Both the position numbers and the translations under genes were made by a program. Positions 1 to 6,646 of a DNA stretch of 13,711 bases are shown here, piece after piece. Every line of letters begins with the position of its first letter. Position 1 is the stretch's first letter. The stretch spans positions 1 to 13,711 of the forward strand of contig JAPSKG010000032.1 of NCBI GenBank assembly GCA_031177795.1, read 5' to 3'. The notes under the pieces are model-generated. The model searched no databases. It was not told where the DNA came from and saw only the letters and a program-made list of their open reading frames with translations. The DNA comes from Domibacillus sp. (GTDB taxonomy: Bacteria; Bacillota; Bacilli; Bacillales; Domibacillaceae).

Positions 1-317
1 AAATTGAGAAAAATGCAGAATGGGAGTTGTTTATTATTCAACTTCGCGATGAACTGCATGCCTCAAAAAACTGGCACCTGTATGGGGGAAAGTTGCAGTA
101 CTTTTCTTTAGGCGAAAATGATTCCATCATTTCAGTCAGTAAATATGAAGATAAAATAAGGAGGCAGATAAATGGCCAGGGTCATGAAATTATGCTTCAA
201 AATGTAAAAGATGCATTTTTTTCAATAAAAGGAGGGAAATTATATATCCATGTTTTTTTTACAAACGGCGAAAAAGAGGGCGCTTCTATTTCTCCGCTTT
301 ACAAGCCAGGCAATTGA
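1..317 (+). CDS. comGF: ComGF, competence pseudopilus protein (5' end outside window)
   Basis: This is the C-terminal part of ComGF, a minor component of the competence pseudopilus that takes up DNA in Bacillaceae. The frame is open from base 3 and no start is visible inside the window; the TTG at 27 lies within the protein. The visible 104 residues include EWELFIIQLRDEL and the segment YEDKIRRQINGQGHEIML, which matches the RRQ-GGQGHE-ML signature I recall for ComGF, followed by a beta-rich stretch with VKDAFFS and LYIHVFFTNG. The N-terminal pilin-like helix lies upstream. The stop overlaps the next gene, comGG, in another frame, as expected in the tightly packed comG operon. The family call rests on this motif and on the neighbours. 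Confidence 0.85.
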   Translation, partial: IEKNAEWELFIIQLRDELHASKNWHLYGGKLQYFSLGENDSIISVSKYEDKIRRQINGQGHEIMLQNVKDAFFSIKGGKLYIHVFFTNGEKEGASISPLYKPGN

Positions 318-672
318 AAATGAAACAGGGGTAATTTATCCGCATGCTTTTTTTATTTTGCTTTTATTTCTTACAGCATCGGTTTCAGCATCAGAAGGTG
401 TGGTTTCAAAAACTAACTCTGCTGAATACTTAACAGAATATTATGAGCTGCGTATTGTAGAAATCATTGCATTACGGAAAGCATTTGAACAAAGTCAGCT
501 TTCTTCATTTGATTTTCAAACAAACAAAGGAACAACAAAAGTTGAAATCAATGAAGTTTCCGAAAAGGAAACACAAATTCGTATTATGACATTATTAGAA
601 AACCGCACCTTCCAAGCTGCTTTTTATTATAATCTTGAACAAGAAGCAATACTCAAGAGAGTTGAGCTTTAA
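250..672 (+). CDS. comGG: ComGG, minor competence pseudopilin
   Basis: Last gene of the comG operon, encoding a small membrane-anchored pseudopilin of the DNA-uptake pilus. From the ATG at 250 it is 140 aa. The recognisable ComGG N-terminus (NETGVIYPHAFFILLLFLTASVSA, a short polar head followed by one hydrophobic helix) begins only at about residue 24. The first 22 residues are read from bases that also encode the end of ComGF, so they may be untranslated in this frame. B. subtilis ComGG is about 124 aa, which fits a start near base 313, but the only codon there is ATT. A GGAGGG at about 231 lies 13-14 bases before the ATG at 250, longer than ideal. The rest is a weakly conserved extracytoplasmic domain. 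The stop overlaps the stop of convergent yqhG. Family call is by position and topology; the start is uncertain. Confidence 0.75.
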   Translation: MFFLQTAKKRALLFLRFTSQAIENETGVIYPHAFFILLLFLTASVSASEGVVSKTNSAEYLTEYYELRIVEIIALRKAFEQSQLSSFDFQTNKGTTKVEINEVSEKETQIRIMTLLENRTFQAAFYYNLEQEAILKRVEL

Positions 673-1445
673 TCATTATGCTGTCTTGATAAGTAAAACA
701 ACCCTCCATTCAACACAGAGATACGGATAACGGGCTCAAAACGGCGTACAATAGCTGCTTTTTCACGTTGGAATTGTTCATTTTCTTCAGCTGTTTCATC
801 AAAAAAAGAGCGAAGAAGCAGCAGTTCATTTTTTTGCTTTTCTTTAGCAATTGATGCCCACTCATGATTTTCTCCTTCAAGCTCATTCATCAAAAACTTT
901 AACAGCCTTTTTACTCCGCTAACAGGAGTAATAAGAGGAGACAACACATAATGATATGGAGATATTGTCTGCTCCAGGGAAAGAGAGGGCAGTTTGGAAG
1001 AAAAATCTTTTGTAATCCTTCCGCTGATCAAGTGAAGAGCGAAAGGAACTATTTTTTCTTTTTTTCCATTTGCTTCATAAGAAAGATGAAAATTAACAAA
1101 AAGCCATGGCTCAAGCTGTAAAATTCCGTTTGTTTCACACTGCTCATATAACTTTACAAAGGAAGAGTTTTTTTGAGCGTAAGAGAGAAGCTGATGAAAG
1201 CGCGGAGAACCAAAGTTAATGTATTCTTCCATTTGCTTAAGAGGCCGACCAGGATCTTCTGTAAAAAAAGTAATGGCCAGTGGCTCTCCTTTTTGCTGAA
1301 GCTTATCTTTGTAGTGCCAATAAAACGGACGGTTCATAAGTGAGCGGTCTGCATCCTCTGTTAATTGAATAGAAAGCGACTGATTTGTTTGATTTAAAAT
1401 TGTGCATCCACAAGCAGAAAAAAATGAATGAAGAAAAGTCATCAA
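669..1445 (-). CDS. yqhG: YqhG family protein of unknown function
   Basis: A 258-aa soluble protein that I recognise as the YqhG family of Bacillaceae (function unknown). Supporting segments are the N-terminal FLHSFFSACGC, the conserved LMNRPFYWHY at about residues 36-45 and EYINFGSPRFHQLL at about 74-87. No signal peptide, membrane segment or catalytic motif is evident; the C-terminal third is charged and helical. It starts 6 bases after the yqhH stop, so the two are probably translationally coupled. A GGAG inside the end of yqhH sits 9 bases before the TTG at 1445 and 12 bases before the ATG at 1442; either may be the start, a difference of one residue. The stop codon overlaps that of comGG on the other strand. 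Constant pairing with an SNF2 ATPase suggests a joint role, but that is inference. Confidence 0.8.
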   Translation of the reverse strand: MMTFLHSFFSACGCTILNQTNQSLSIQLTEDADRSLMNRPFYWHYKDKLQQKGEPLAITFFTEDPGRPLKQMEEYINFGSPRFHQLLSYAQKNSSFVKLYEQCETNGILQLEPWLFVNFHLSYEANGKKEKIVPFALHLISGRITKDFSSKLPSLSLEQTISPYHYVLSPLITPVSGVKRLLKFLMNELEGENHEWASIAKEKQKNELLLLRSFFDETAEENEQFQREKAAIVRRFEPVIRISVLNGGLFYLSRQHND

Positions 1446-1451
1446 AGTTTA

Positions 1452-3029
1452 TCACTCCAATACTGCAGCGAGATTTTGCATTTTAATTTCCCATTCTCCG
1501 ATGCTTTTTGATTTTTGAAATGCATCGTAAATATGTTCTTCTACCCAATTTTGGTCCAAAATATCATCTAGTTTTCCAATGGCTGATTGAAAAAGATTTA
1601 TTTTTTCTTGAAGCAATGTAAGCATTCGGTCTTCTACCGACTGTTCATAAGCTAAGTGGTAAATATATACATCTTGTGTTTGGCCGAAACGGTGAATACG
1701 GCCAATGCGCTGTTCCAGCTTCATTGGATTCCACGGCAAATCAAAGTTAATCAAATGGCGGCAAAATTGCAAATTTAAACCTTCACTTCCAGCTTCTGTT
1801 GCAATTAACACTTGAGCAGGGCCTTTAAAAAGCTCAATCATCCAATCTTTTTTCCCTTTTTTAAAGTTTCCTTGAAAAGAAACAGCGGGAATGCCATTTG
1901 CACGAAAAAAAAGTTCTAAGTACTGCTGGGTAGCCCGGTATTGAGTAAATATAATTGCTTTTTCTTTATGTTCTTTTACAATCTCTAAAGCTTTTTCGGC
2001 TTTTGAATTTTGTTTAATGGATTCAGCGATCAAAGCAGTTTCTGTTTGGTTAAAGCCTTCTTGTTTCTTTAAAGTAGCCAATGCAGCGTATTTGCTGCTG
2101 CAAGCTTCACGCTGCAGGGTAAGCAAAGTTATGGAATTGGGCAAACAGCCCGCCAGTGAATCATAAAAAGCTTTTTCTTCTTTAGTAGGCGTAATCCGGA
2201 TGGTTTGAACAAATCTTTTCACTGTTTTCTGGCTTGTTTCATCACGTAAATTTCGAATCATCACTTTTTTCAAAAGAGCATGAAACGCGTCTTGATCATA
2301 AACAGACCGTTTTCCTTTTTTAAAGCGTTCATTAAAAAAAGCATTGTTGCCAAATAAACCCGGTTTTAGCAGTGAAACAAGATGGAATAATTCATCCACA
2401 TTGTTTTGAACAGGAGTAGCGGTTAATAAAAGACAATACGTTTTTTGCAAGCGGCTGACAAACTGATAATTTTTTGTTGCAGGGTTTTTTAAACGGTGAG
2501 CTTCATCAATAATGATCATATCAAATAGCGAATCTAATAAATCATTTTCATATTTCAGCTGTTTGGCTGAATCTATGGAAGCAATTTGAACACCATTCCA
2601 GGACCAATCTGGCTTTTTGCGCTGAACAAGTGAGTAAATTTGAAACTTGTCACGCAGTTCTTTTGCCCATTGGTTTACTAGAGAAGCCGGGGTTAAAATG
2701 AGAGTGCGGGAAACAAGTCCTCTCAGCATATATTCTTTTAAAACAAGTCCGGCTTCAATCGTTTTCCCAAGACCTACCTCGTCCGCTAAAATAGCCGTCC
2801 CATTCATTTCTTCCATCACGGTTTTAGCGGTTTCAATTTGGTGAGGAAGAAACTGCATCTGTGGAAGAAAGTTGGGCGCTAAAAGACCATGAAATTCAGT
2901 CGGAATAATACGCTGTTTTGTTTCAGCTGTTAAAGAAAAAAGCGGCCAGCTGCTTGGATGAAGAGATGCATTCATTTGTTCATTCAGCGTTTTTTCCCAC
3001 GAGTCATCATACAAAATAGATGGTTTCAT
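1452..3029 (-). CDS. yqhH: YqhH, SNF2/RapA-type helicase-like ATPase
   Basis: A 525-aa superfamily 2 ATPase of the SNF2 group, probably a nucleic-acid translocase acting on protein-DNA or protein-RNA complexes in the cytoplasm. Visible motifs are the Walker A DEVGLGKT (about residues 83-90), the Walker B DEAH in IIIDEAHRLKN (about 175-178) and motif III LLLTATPVQNN (about 200-210). Towards the C-terminus come motif V TEAGSEGLNLQ and motif VI in QRIGRIHRFGQ. The reading frame is open 36 codons further upstream (to 3137). I chose the ATG at 3029 because AAAGGAG lies about 10 bases before it and because the upstream residues do not resemble the family. It is followed closely by yqhG. In B. subtilis yqhH is divergent from the gcv operon, which is not here. 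The cellular function of the family is not established. Confidence 0.88.
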   Translation of the reverse strand: MKPSILYDDSWEKTLNEQMNASLHPSSWPLFSLTAETKQRIIPTEFHGLLAPNFLPQMQFLPHQIETAKTVMEEMNGTAILADEVGLGKTIEAGLVLKEYMLRGLVSRTLILTPASLVNQWAKELRDKFQIYSLVQRKKPDWSWNGVQIASIDSAKQLKYENDLLDSLFDMIIIDEAHRLKNPATKNYQFVSRLQKTYCLLLTATPVQNNVDELFHLVSLLKPGLFGNNAFFNERFKKGKRSVYDQDAFHALLKKVMIRNLRDETSQKTVKRFVQTIRITPTKEEKAFYDSLAGCLPNSITLLTLQREACSSKYAALATLKKQEGFNQTETALIAESIKQNSKAEKALEIVKEHKEKAIIFTQYRATQQYLELFFRANGIPAVSFQGNFKKGKKDWMIELFKGPAQVLIATEAGSEGLNLQFCRHLINFDLPWNPMKLEQRIGRIHRFGQTQDVYIYHLAYEQSVEDRMLTLLQEKINLFQSAIGKLDDILDQNWVEEHIYDAFQKSKSIGEWEIKMQNLAAVLE

Positions 3030-3108
3030 AGGCAGAATGCTCCTTTCACATAAAGTTGCTTGCTGATTTCTTTCATTTTTGAGGGATAGAAGAATGAAAA
3101 CAGTACTA

Positions 3109-3135
3109 GTATGTCCTTGATTAACCTTGACATAC
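3109..3135. repeat. Inverted repeat upstream of yqhH
   Basis: A perfect 7-bp inverted repeat, GTATGTC at 3109-3115 and GACATAC at 3129-3135, with a 13-base spacer. It lies about 80 bases before the yqhH start and overlaps a TTGACA hexamer on the plus strand. It could be an operator or chance; no regulator is recognised. Confidence 0.35.
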
Positions 3136-3157
3136 ATGAAAAGAAAAAAGCTTTAAT
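3127..3157 (+). promoter_or_regulatory. Possible sigma-A-type promoter facing a terminator
   Basis: A perfect -35 TTGACA (3127-3132) and TTTAAT (3152-3157, five of six matches to TATAAT) are separated by 19 bases, which is two longer than ideal. Transcription would run to the right, where no plus-strand gene exists before the terminator at 3224-3256, giving an RNA of roughly 90 nt. In B. subtilis the plus-strand glycine-cleavage operon and its riboswitch start here, so this may be a leftover or an orphan small RNA. I see no glycine-riboswitch core. Confidence 0.3.
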
Positions 3158-3223
3158 AGTAGAAAAAGCCCCTGTTGGTTTTGTGCAAAAAGGGCAGAAA
3201 AACCCCTCATTATTGTTGAAAAT

Positions 3224-3256
3224 AAAAAAACAGCCCCTATAAAGGGCTGTTTTTTT
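3224..3256. terminator. Bidirectional terminator at the end of yqhL
   Basis: The stem ACAGCCC (3230-3236) / GGGCTGT (3244-3250) encloses the loop CTATAAA. It is flanked by an A run on the left (3224-3230) and a T run on the right (3250-3256), so the structure works in either direction. It overlaps the yqhL stop codon and would end minus-strand yqhL transcription; it would also end any plus-strand RNA arriving from yqhH's upstream region. Confidence 0.85.
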
Positions 3257-3629
3257 ATTTTGCTTTTACTTTTCCTGTCCATTTTTTAAAGCCGCCTTGA
3301 AGATGGTAAATTTCGCGGTATCCTTTTTTATAAAGCATTTGTGCAGCACGGCCGCTTCGGAGACCACTTTGGCAGTATAAATAAACGGGTTTGTCAGAAC
3401 GAATTTCCTTCATGCGTTGTTTCATTTGCGTGACAGGAATGTTGCGTGCGCCAAGAATATGGCCTCCGTTATATTCGTTCGGTTCTCGTACATCAATTAA
3501 CTGTGCTTTCCGGTATCCCTGTATAAATTCTTCTTGGCTGAGCGGCTTTACCGCGCGTTTTTGAGAAATATACATAAAGAGCGCGTATAATATAATCGCT
3601 CCAAGTACTGCGGCAATAGAATAAAGCAA
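3255..3629 (-). CDS. yqhL: YqhL, membrane-anchored rhodanese-like sulfurtransferase
   Basis: A 124-aa single-domain rhodanese with an N-terminal membrane anchor (about residues 2-21, LYSIAAVLGAIILYALFMYI), so the catalytic domain probably sits on the cytoplasmic face. The rhodanese fold is shown by LIDVREPNEYNGGHILGARNIP (44-65) and by the active-site loop CQSGLR (86-91). The persulfide-carrying Cys is residue 86, and HLQGGFKKW follows near the end. The six-residue loop is the sulfurtransferase type rather than the longer Cdc25-like type. The start is TTG at 3629, supported by AAAGGGG about 10 bases upstream. Length and order match B. subtilis YqhL (about 126 aa). It is divergent from lipM, the same neighbour as in B. 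subtilis. The physiological sulfur acceptor is unknown. Confidence 0.9.
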   Translation of the reverse strand: MLYSIAAVLGAIILYALFMYISQKRAVKPLSQEEFIQGYRKAQLIDVREPNEYNGGHILGARNIPVTQMKQRMKEIRSDKPVYLYCQSGLRSGRAAQMLYKKGYREIYHLQGGFKKWTGKVKAK

Positions 3630-3664
3630 CGTCGTGTTCCCCTTTCGAATAAACTGCTTCTTTT

Positions 3665-3693
3665 ATTATATCTATACGGTCAGCAGATGGAAA
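3665..3693 (-). promoter_or_regulatory. Putative sigma-A promoter of yqhL
   Basis: Read on the minus strand, TTTCCA (3693-3688) and a perfect TATAAT (3670-3665) are separated by 17 bases, about 35 bases before the TTG start of yqhL. Confidence 0.6.
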
Positions 3694-3745
3694 GAAAATT
3701 CTCCTTAAAAAAGAAGACTGTTCGCCTTTGAAATTTCATTTCAAT

Positions 3746-3774
3746 TTGTTAGACTAATTGAAGGAATTTATATT
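3746..3774 (+). promoter_or_regulatory. Putative sigma-A promoter of lipM
   Basis: TTGTTA (3746-3751) and TATATT (3769-3774) have the ideal 17-base spacing, ending 17 bases before the lipM ATG. The short distance implies a very short leader. Confidence 0.6.
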
Positions 3775-3791
3775 GAAAAGAAGGCGTTCAA

Positions 3792-4628
3792 ATGACAAAA
3801 GAAACGTGGGCATTTCTTGACACTGGAAACCAAAGTGCATCTTACAATATGGCGGTGGATGAAGCGTTGCTTGACTGGCACAGTAAAGGGGAAATCCCGC
3901 CGGTGGTTCGATTTTATGGATGGGAGCCGGCTGCACTGTCAATCGGCTATTTTCAAAAAGCAGAAAAAGAAGTTAATTTCGAGGCACTAAATAAATACGA
4001 TTTGGGGTTTGTCCGGCGACCAACCGGCGGAAGAGGCGTTTTGCACGAACATGAGCTAACATACAGCGTTATTGTGAATGAAGACCATCCCGAAATGCCT
4101 ACAGGTGTAACAGAAGCATACCGGGTTATTTCCGAAGGAGTATTGCAAGGATTTAAAGCGCTGGGCCTTAATGCAGAATTTGCCATACCAAGAACAGAAG
4201 AAGAAAAAGCAAGTTTAAAAAATCCTCGCTCAAGTGTTTGTTTTGATGCACCAAGCTGGTATGAGCTCGTGGTAGAAGGACGAAAAGTTGCTGGAAGTGC
4301 ACAAACAAGACAAAAAGGCGTTATTTTGCAGCATGGATCTATTTTGCTTGATATTGACGAAGAAAAGTTATTTAGTTTATTTCATTATCCAAGTGAACGG
4401 GTAAAGGAACGTATGAAGCAAGCTTTCAGGAGCAAAGCAGTTGCCATTAATGCATTGAGAAACCAGCGTGTGACGTTGGACGAAGCGCGTATTGCGTTTA
4501 AAAAAGGCTTTGAACAAGGGCTTAATATTGTTCTTGAGCCGCTAAAACTAACTGAAAGCCAAAACAAGCAAATCGCTGCTCTCCAAAAAGAACGGTATGA
4601 AAACGACGAATGGAATTTCCGTAGATAG
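3792..4628 (+). CDS. lipM: LipM, octanoyl-[GcvH]:protein octanoyltransferase
   Basis: A 278-aa octanoyltransferase that moves octanoate from acyl carrier protein to a lipoyl domain. In B. subtilis the acceptor is GcvH, the first step of de novo lipoylation. It belongs to the biotin/lipoate ligase fold: RFYGWEPAALSIGYFQ (40-55), RRPTGGRGVLHEHELTYS (75-92), and the acyl-binding cysteine at residue 150 in SSVCFDAPSWYE, the same number as the catalytic Cys of B. subtilis LipM. The conserved Lys is residue 165 in GRKVAGSAQ. The cysteine distinguishes LipM/LipL-type transferases from lipoate-protein ligases. The start ATG has AAGAAGG about 8 bases upstream. The gene is alone: B. subtilis has mntR downstream, here replaced by nrdJ, and the gcv operon that would use lipoylated GcvH is not adjacent. 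Confidence 0.93.
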   Translation: MTKETWAFLDTGNQSASYNMAVDEALLDWHSKGEIPPVVRFYGWEPAALSIGYFQKAEKEVNFEALNKYDLGFVRRPTGGRGVLHEHELTYSVIVNEDHPEMPTGVTEAYRVISEGVLQGFKALGLNAEFAIPRTEEEKASLKNPRSSVCFDAPSWYELVVEGRKVAGSAQTRQKGVILQHGSILLDIDEEKLFSLFHYPSERVKERMKQAFRSKAVAINALRNQRVTLDEARIAFKKGFEQGLNIVLEPLKLTESQNKQIAALQKERYENDEWNFRR

Positions 4629-4676
4629 TTTTATTTCTACCGGCAATGCAGCAGCGAATAGAAATAAAATTTTTTT
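4629..4676 (+). terminator. Terminator of lipM
   Basis: An 11-bp perfect but A+T-rich stem, TTTTATTTCTA (4629-4639) with TAGAAATAAAA (4659-4669), follows directly on the lipM stop. The loop is 19 nt and a run of T residues continues to 4676. The low G+C and large loop make it weaker than the other terminators here. Confidence 0.6.
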
Positions 4677-4730
4677 GCTGTTTTCCTTGAAGCCAAGCGC
4701 GTTCAGGGATTTTTCAAGAGAGTGGATGGC

Positions 4731-4759
4731 TTGACAAAACGACGATACTCACTCAATAT
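4731..4759 (+). promoter_or_regulatory. Putative promoter of nrdJ
   Basis: A perfect -35 TTGACA (4731-4736) is followed after 17 bases by the weak -10 CAATAT (4754-4759). The -10 lies within the upstream NrdR box, so bound NrdR would block RNA polymerase. The hexamer at the -10 is poor (three of six), so the exact start is uncertain. Confidence 0.5.
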
Positions 4760-4798
4760 GTAGAATAACTAAACAAGAACAAACACAATATATTGTGT
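4751..4798. promoter_or_regulatory. Tandem NrdR boxes upstream of nrdJ
   Basis: The downstream box ACACAATATATTGTGT (4783-4798) is a perfect palindrome that fits the NrdR consensus. The symmetry continues outward to 26 bp in all (4778-4803). The upstream box ACTCAATATGTAGAAT (4751-4766) matches about 12 of 16 consensus positions. Their centres are 32 bp apart, about three helical turns, the usual arrangement for the ATP/dATP-sensing repressor NrdR, which controls ribonucleotide reductase genes. Box sequence and spacing are seen directly; repression is inferred from the family. Confidence 0.85.
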
Positions 4799-4843
4799 TT
4801 GTTTTCATTTTTTAAACAACAGAATAATAAAGGAGTTGTTTCC

Positions 4844-5638
4844 ATGTCTTCTACGCCTACCAAGCAAATGGTGCTTAATGTCGACAAATTAAACAAGGAC
4901 ATCAGCATTTTCCCGCAGGTTTTCCCTGTTACACCAGAAATGAATATCACCCACAAAGGCGTGTCCCGCCTTGTTATGATTGACCGATATTCCTTTAAAG
5001 ATACGGAAAAAGTTACGTTAACAAAAGGCGATTTTGTCGTTTTAACAATTAAAGAAGATCCAAAATTTCCAGCACGCGGTACCGGATTTGTAGTGTCACT
5101 TGATCATCAAACGAAAAAAGCATCTATTTTAATTGATGAAGAATTCCGAAGTGCTATTGATGATCCAAAAGAAGCGGAAACAGGCATTATCCACCGAAGC
5201 CTGGATGTGATTGAAAAACCGCTGGAAGTGTTTTATGAGCAAATTGCAAAACGGAATGCGGCGGGTCTTTCAGCTGTTGAAAAAACAGAAGAAAAGAAAA
5301 AAGAATGGTTTAATAAGTTTTACAAAGAACTTGTGAATTTAAACTTTATTCCAGCTGGACGAGTGTTATATGGTGCCGGGGCTGACACGGACGTTACGTA
5401 CTTTAACTGCTATGTTATGCCGTTTGTTGCTGACTCACGTGAAGGAATTTCTGAACACCGCAAACAGGTAATGGAAATTATGAGCCGTGGCGGCGGGGTA
5501 GGTACTAACGGTTCTACTCTTCGTCCACGCAATACACTTGCAAAAGGTGTAAATGGAAAATCATCTGGCTCAGTATCATGGCTGGACGACATTGCTAAGC
5601 TTACGCATCTTGTTGAGCAAGGTGGCTCAAGACGAGGT
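4844..5638 (+). CDS. nrdJ: NrdJ exon 1: class II ribonucleotide reductase, residues 1-265
   Basis: First exon of the adenosylcobalamin-dependent ribonucleotide reductase, which makes deoxyribonucleotides without needing oxygen or a metal-radical subunit. The ATG at 4844 is preceded 8 bases upstream by AGGAG (4831-4835); a TTG further upstream at 4793 is in frame but lies in the NrdR box and is not the start. Landmarks are FIPAGRVLYGAG (about 168-179), TYFNCYVMP with Cys189 (one of the redox-active cysteine pair), SRGGGVGTNGSTLRPR (about 214-229) and SGSVSWLDDIAKLTHLVEQGG. The exon ends after codon 265 in GGSRRG. Unspliced mRNA would read K-A-A-stop (stop at 5648-5650) and yield a 268-aa inactive fragment. 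Promoter and NrdR boxes lie upstream; I see no cobalamin riboswitch. Confidence 0.93.
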
Positions 5639-5728
5639 AAAGCAGCATAAGCGAGCTACGTCTATAAATAACCTCTTGAATTGCTGGAAACTCTTTATGG
5701 TAACGCATGGTAACTTACATCCAGAGAG

Positions 5729-5745
5729 GTATAATATATTTATAC
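5729..5745 (+). repeat. Inverted repeat just before the endonuclease ribosome site
   Basis: GTATAA (5729-5734) and TTATAC (5740-5745) form a small stem with loop TATAT, 20 bases before the endonuclease ATG and next to its AAAGGGTGGG ribosome site. A perfect TATAAT (5730-5735) lies inside it, but I find no good -35 at 17 bases. It may be a private promoter for the endonuclease, a structure affecting its translation, or chance. Confidence 0.3.
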
Positions 5746-5764
5746 TAAACAAAGGGTGGGTGAC

Positions 5765-6646
5765 ATGAAGCCATATGATGCGAAAGAATCTCAAGAATGT
5801 AACATTTGTGGATTCCAAATATCTCATAACAAGCAAGGTCGATTTACATCACATATGAAAAATGAACATGGATTAACACTAGATGAATATCTGATAAAGC
5901 ACCACTATAAACCAGGTGATTTAAAATGCTCCAATGAACTCTGTGAAGGCGAAGTGAAGTTAACAAGAGGAAAGCCCAATAGTTATTGTTGCCCTTCTTG
6001 TAGACAGCGCAAAAGCCGTCTGAGAGCCTGTGAAGTTTGCTCTACGGAATTTGACAATGAAGACCTTAGAGTAAAAACGTGCAGCAAGGATTGCAAGAAA
6101 TTACTAAAAAGCAATTCAGCTAAGTTGTGGCACGAAGCTATGAGTGCAGAGGAAAAGGAAAAACATTTTAAAAAGATCATCACAAAGACAGCGAAGACAA
6201 GAAGAGAGAATAAAACGTTGTCGTGGAATAGTGGAAAGACAGATGTCTATAGTGAAGAAACCATTGAAAAGATTAGACAAGCGACGTTGAAGCAAATGGA
6301 AAATCAAGTCTTTCAAAAAACGCGGATTGAAAGAGTCATCGAAGAACACTTGCAAGAGTTAGGTGTTGAATACAGATACTCATTCATTCTTAAAAAAAGA
6401 CAATATGATTTCGTGCTTCCTAATCAAAATTTAATCATTGAATGTGACGGAGACTATTGGCATGCTAATCCTAAGTTCTATCCAGAGCCGGCAGATTGGC
6501 AAATCGAAAGAATCCAAATTGACCAAGAAAAAAATGAGATTGCCCGAAGTAATGGATATCAAATGGTTCGTTTTTGGGAAGATGACATACTCAATAACTT
6601 TGAATATGTGAAAAGCATCATACATGACTTGCTGGCTACAACGTAA
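5765..6646 (+). CDS. Intron-encoded homing endonuclease, Vsr-like (EDxHD type)
   Basis: A 293-aa protein in loop P5 of the intron, probably cutting intronless nrdJ alleles so that repair copies the intron in. N-terminal cysteine modules: C12-x2-C15 with H30/H35 (finger-like, followed by GLTLDEYLIKHHY), C55/C60 with C76/C79, and C89-x2-C92 with C106/C110. Residues about 153-176 (SWNSGKTDVYSEETIEKIRQATLK) resemble the NUMOD3 DNA-binding helix. Residues about 185-290 form a Vsr/DUF559-like nuclease domain: E189, D215 in QYDFVLP, E226 and D228 in IIECDGDYWH, H233, D253 and VRFWEDDI. This pattern resembles the EDxHD homing endonucleases represented by I-Bth0305I from a phage recA intron. It is not LAGLIDADG or GIY-YIG. 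ATG 5765 has AAAGGGTGGG just upstream. The frame is intact and the catalytic residues are present, so it may be active. Confidence 0.85.
   Translation: MKPYDAKESQECNICGFQISHNKQGRFTSHMKNEHGLTLDEYLIKHHYKPGDLKCSNELCEGEVKLTRGKPNSYCCPSCRQRKSRLRACEVCSTEFDNEDLRVKTCSKDCKKLLKSNSAKLWHEAMSAEEKEKHFKKIITKTAKTRRENKTLSWNSGKTDVYSEETIEKIRQATLKQMENQVFQKTRIERVIEEHLQELGVEYRYSFILKKRQYDFVLPNQNLIIECDGDYWHANPKFYPEPADWQIERIQIDQEKNEIARSNGYQMVRFWEDDILNNFEYVKSIIHDLLATT

Noticed and set aside
2647..2844. Plus-strand open frame inside yqhH, and similar frames opposite or within other genes
   Set aside because: These are shadow frames of clearly recognised genes, without ribosome sites or family resemblance.
3030..3137. 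36-residue N-terminal extension of YqhH
   Set aside because: The ATG at 3029 has a strong AAAGGAG, and the extension has no family resemblance.
4793..4843. In-frame TTG extension of NrdJ by 17 residues
   Set aside because: It lies inside the NrdR palindrome, has no ribosome site, and the ATG at 4844 has an AGGAG at good spacing.
4677..4843. Cobalamin riboswitch before nrdJ
   Set aside because: No B12-box-like sequence and too little space between the promoter and the start.
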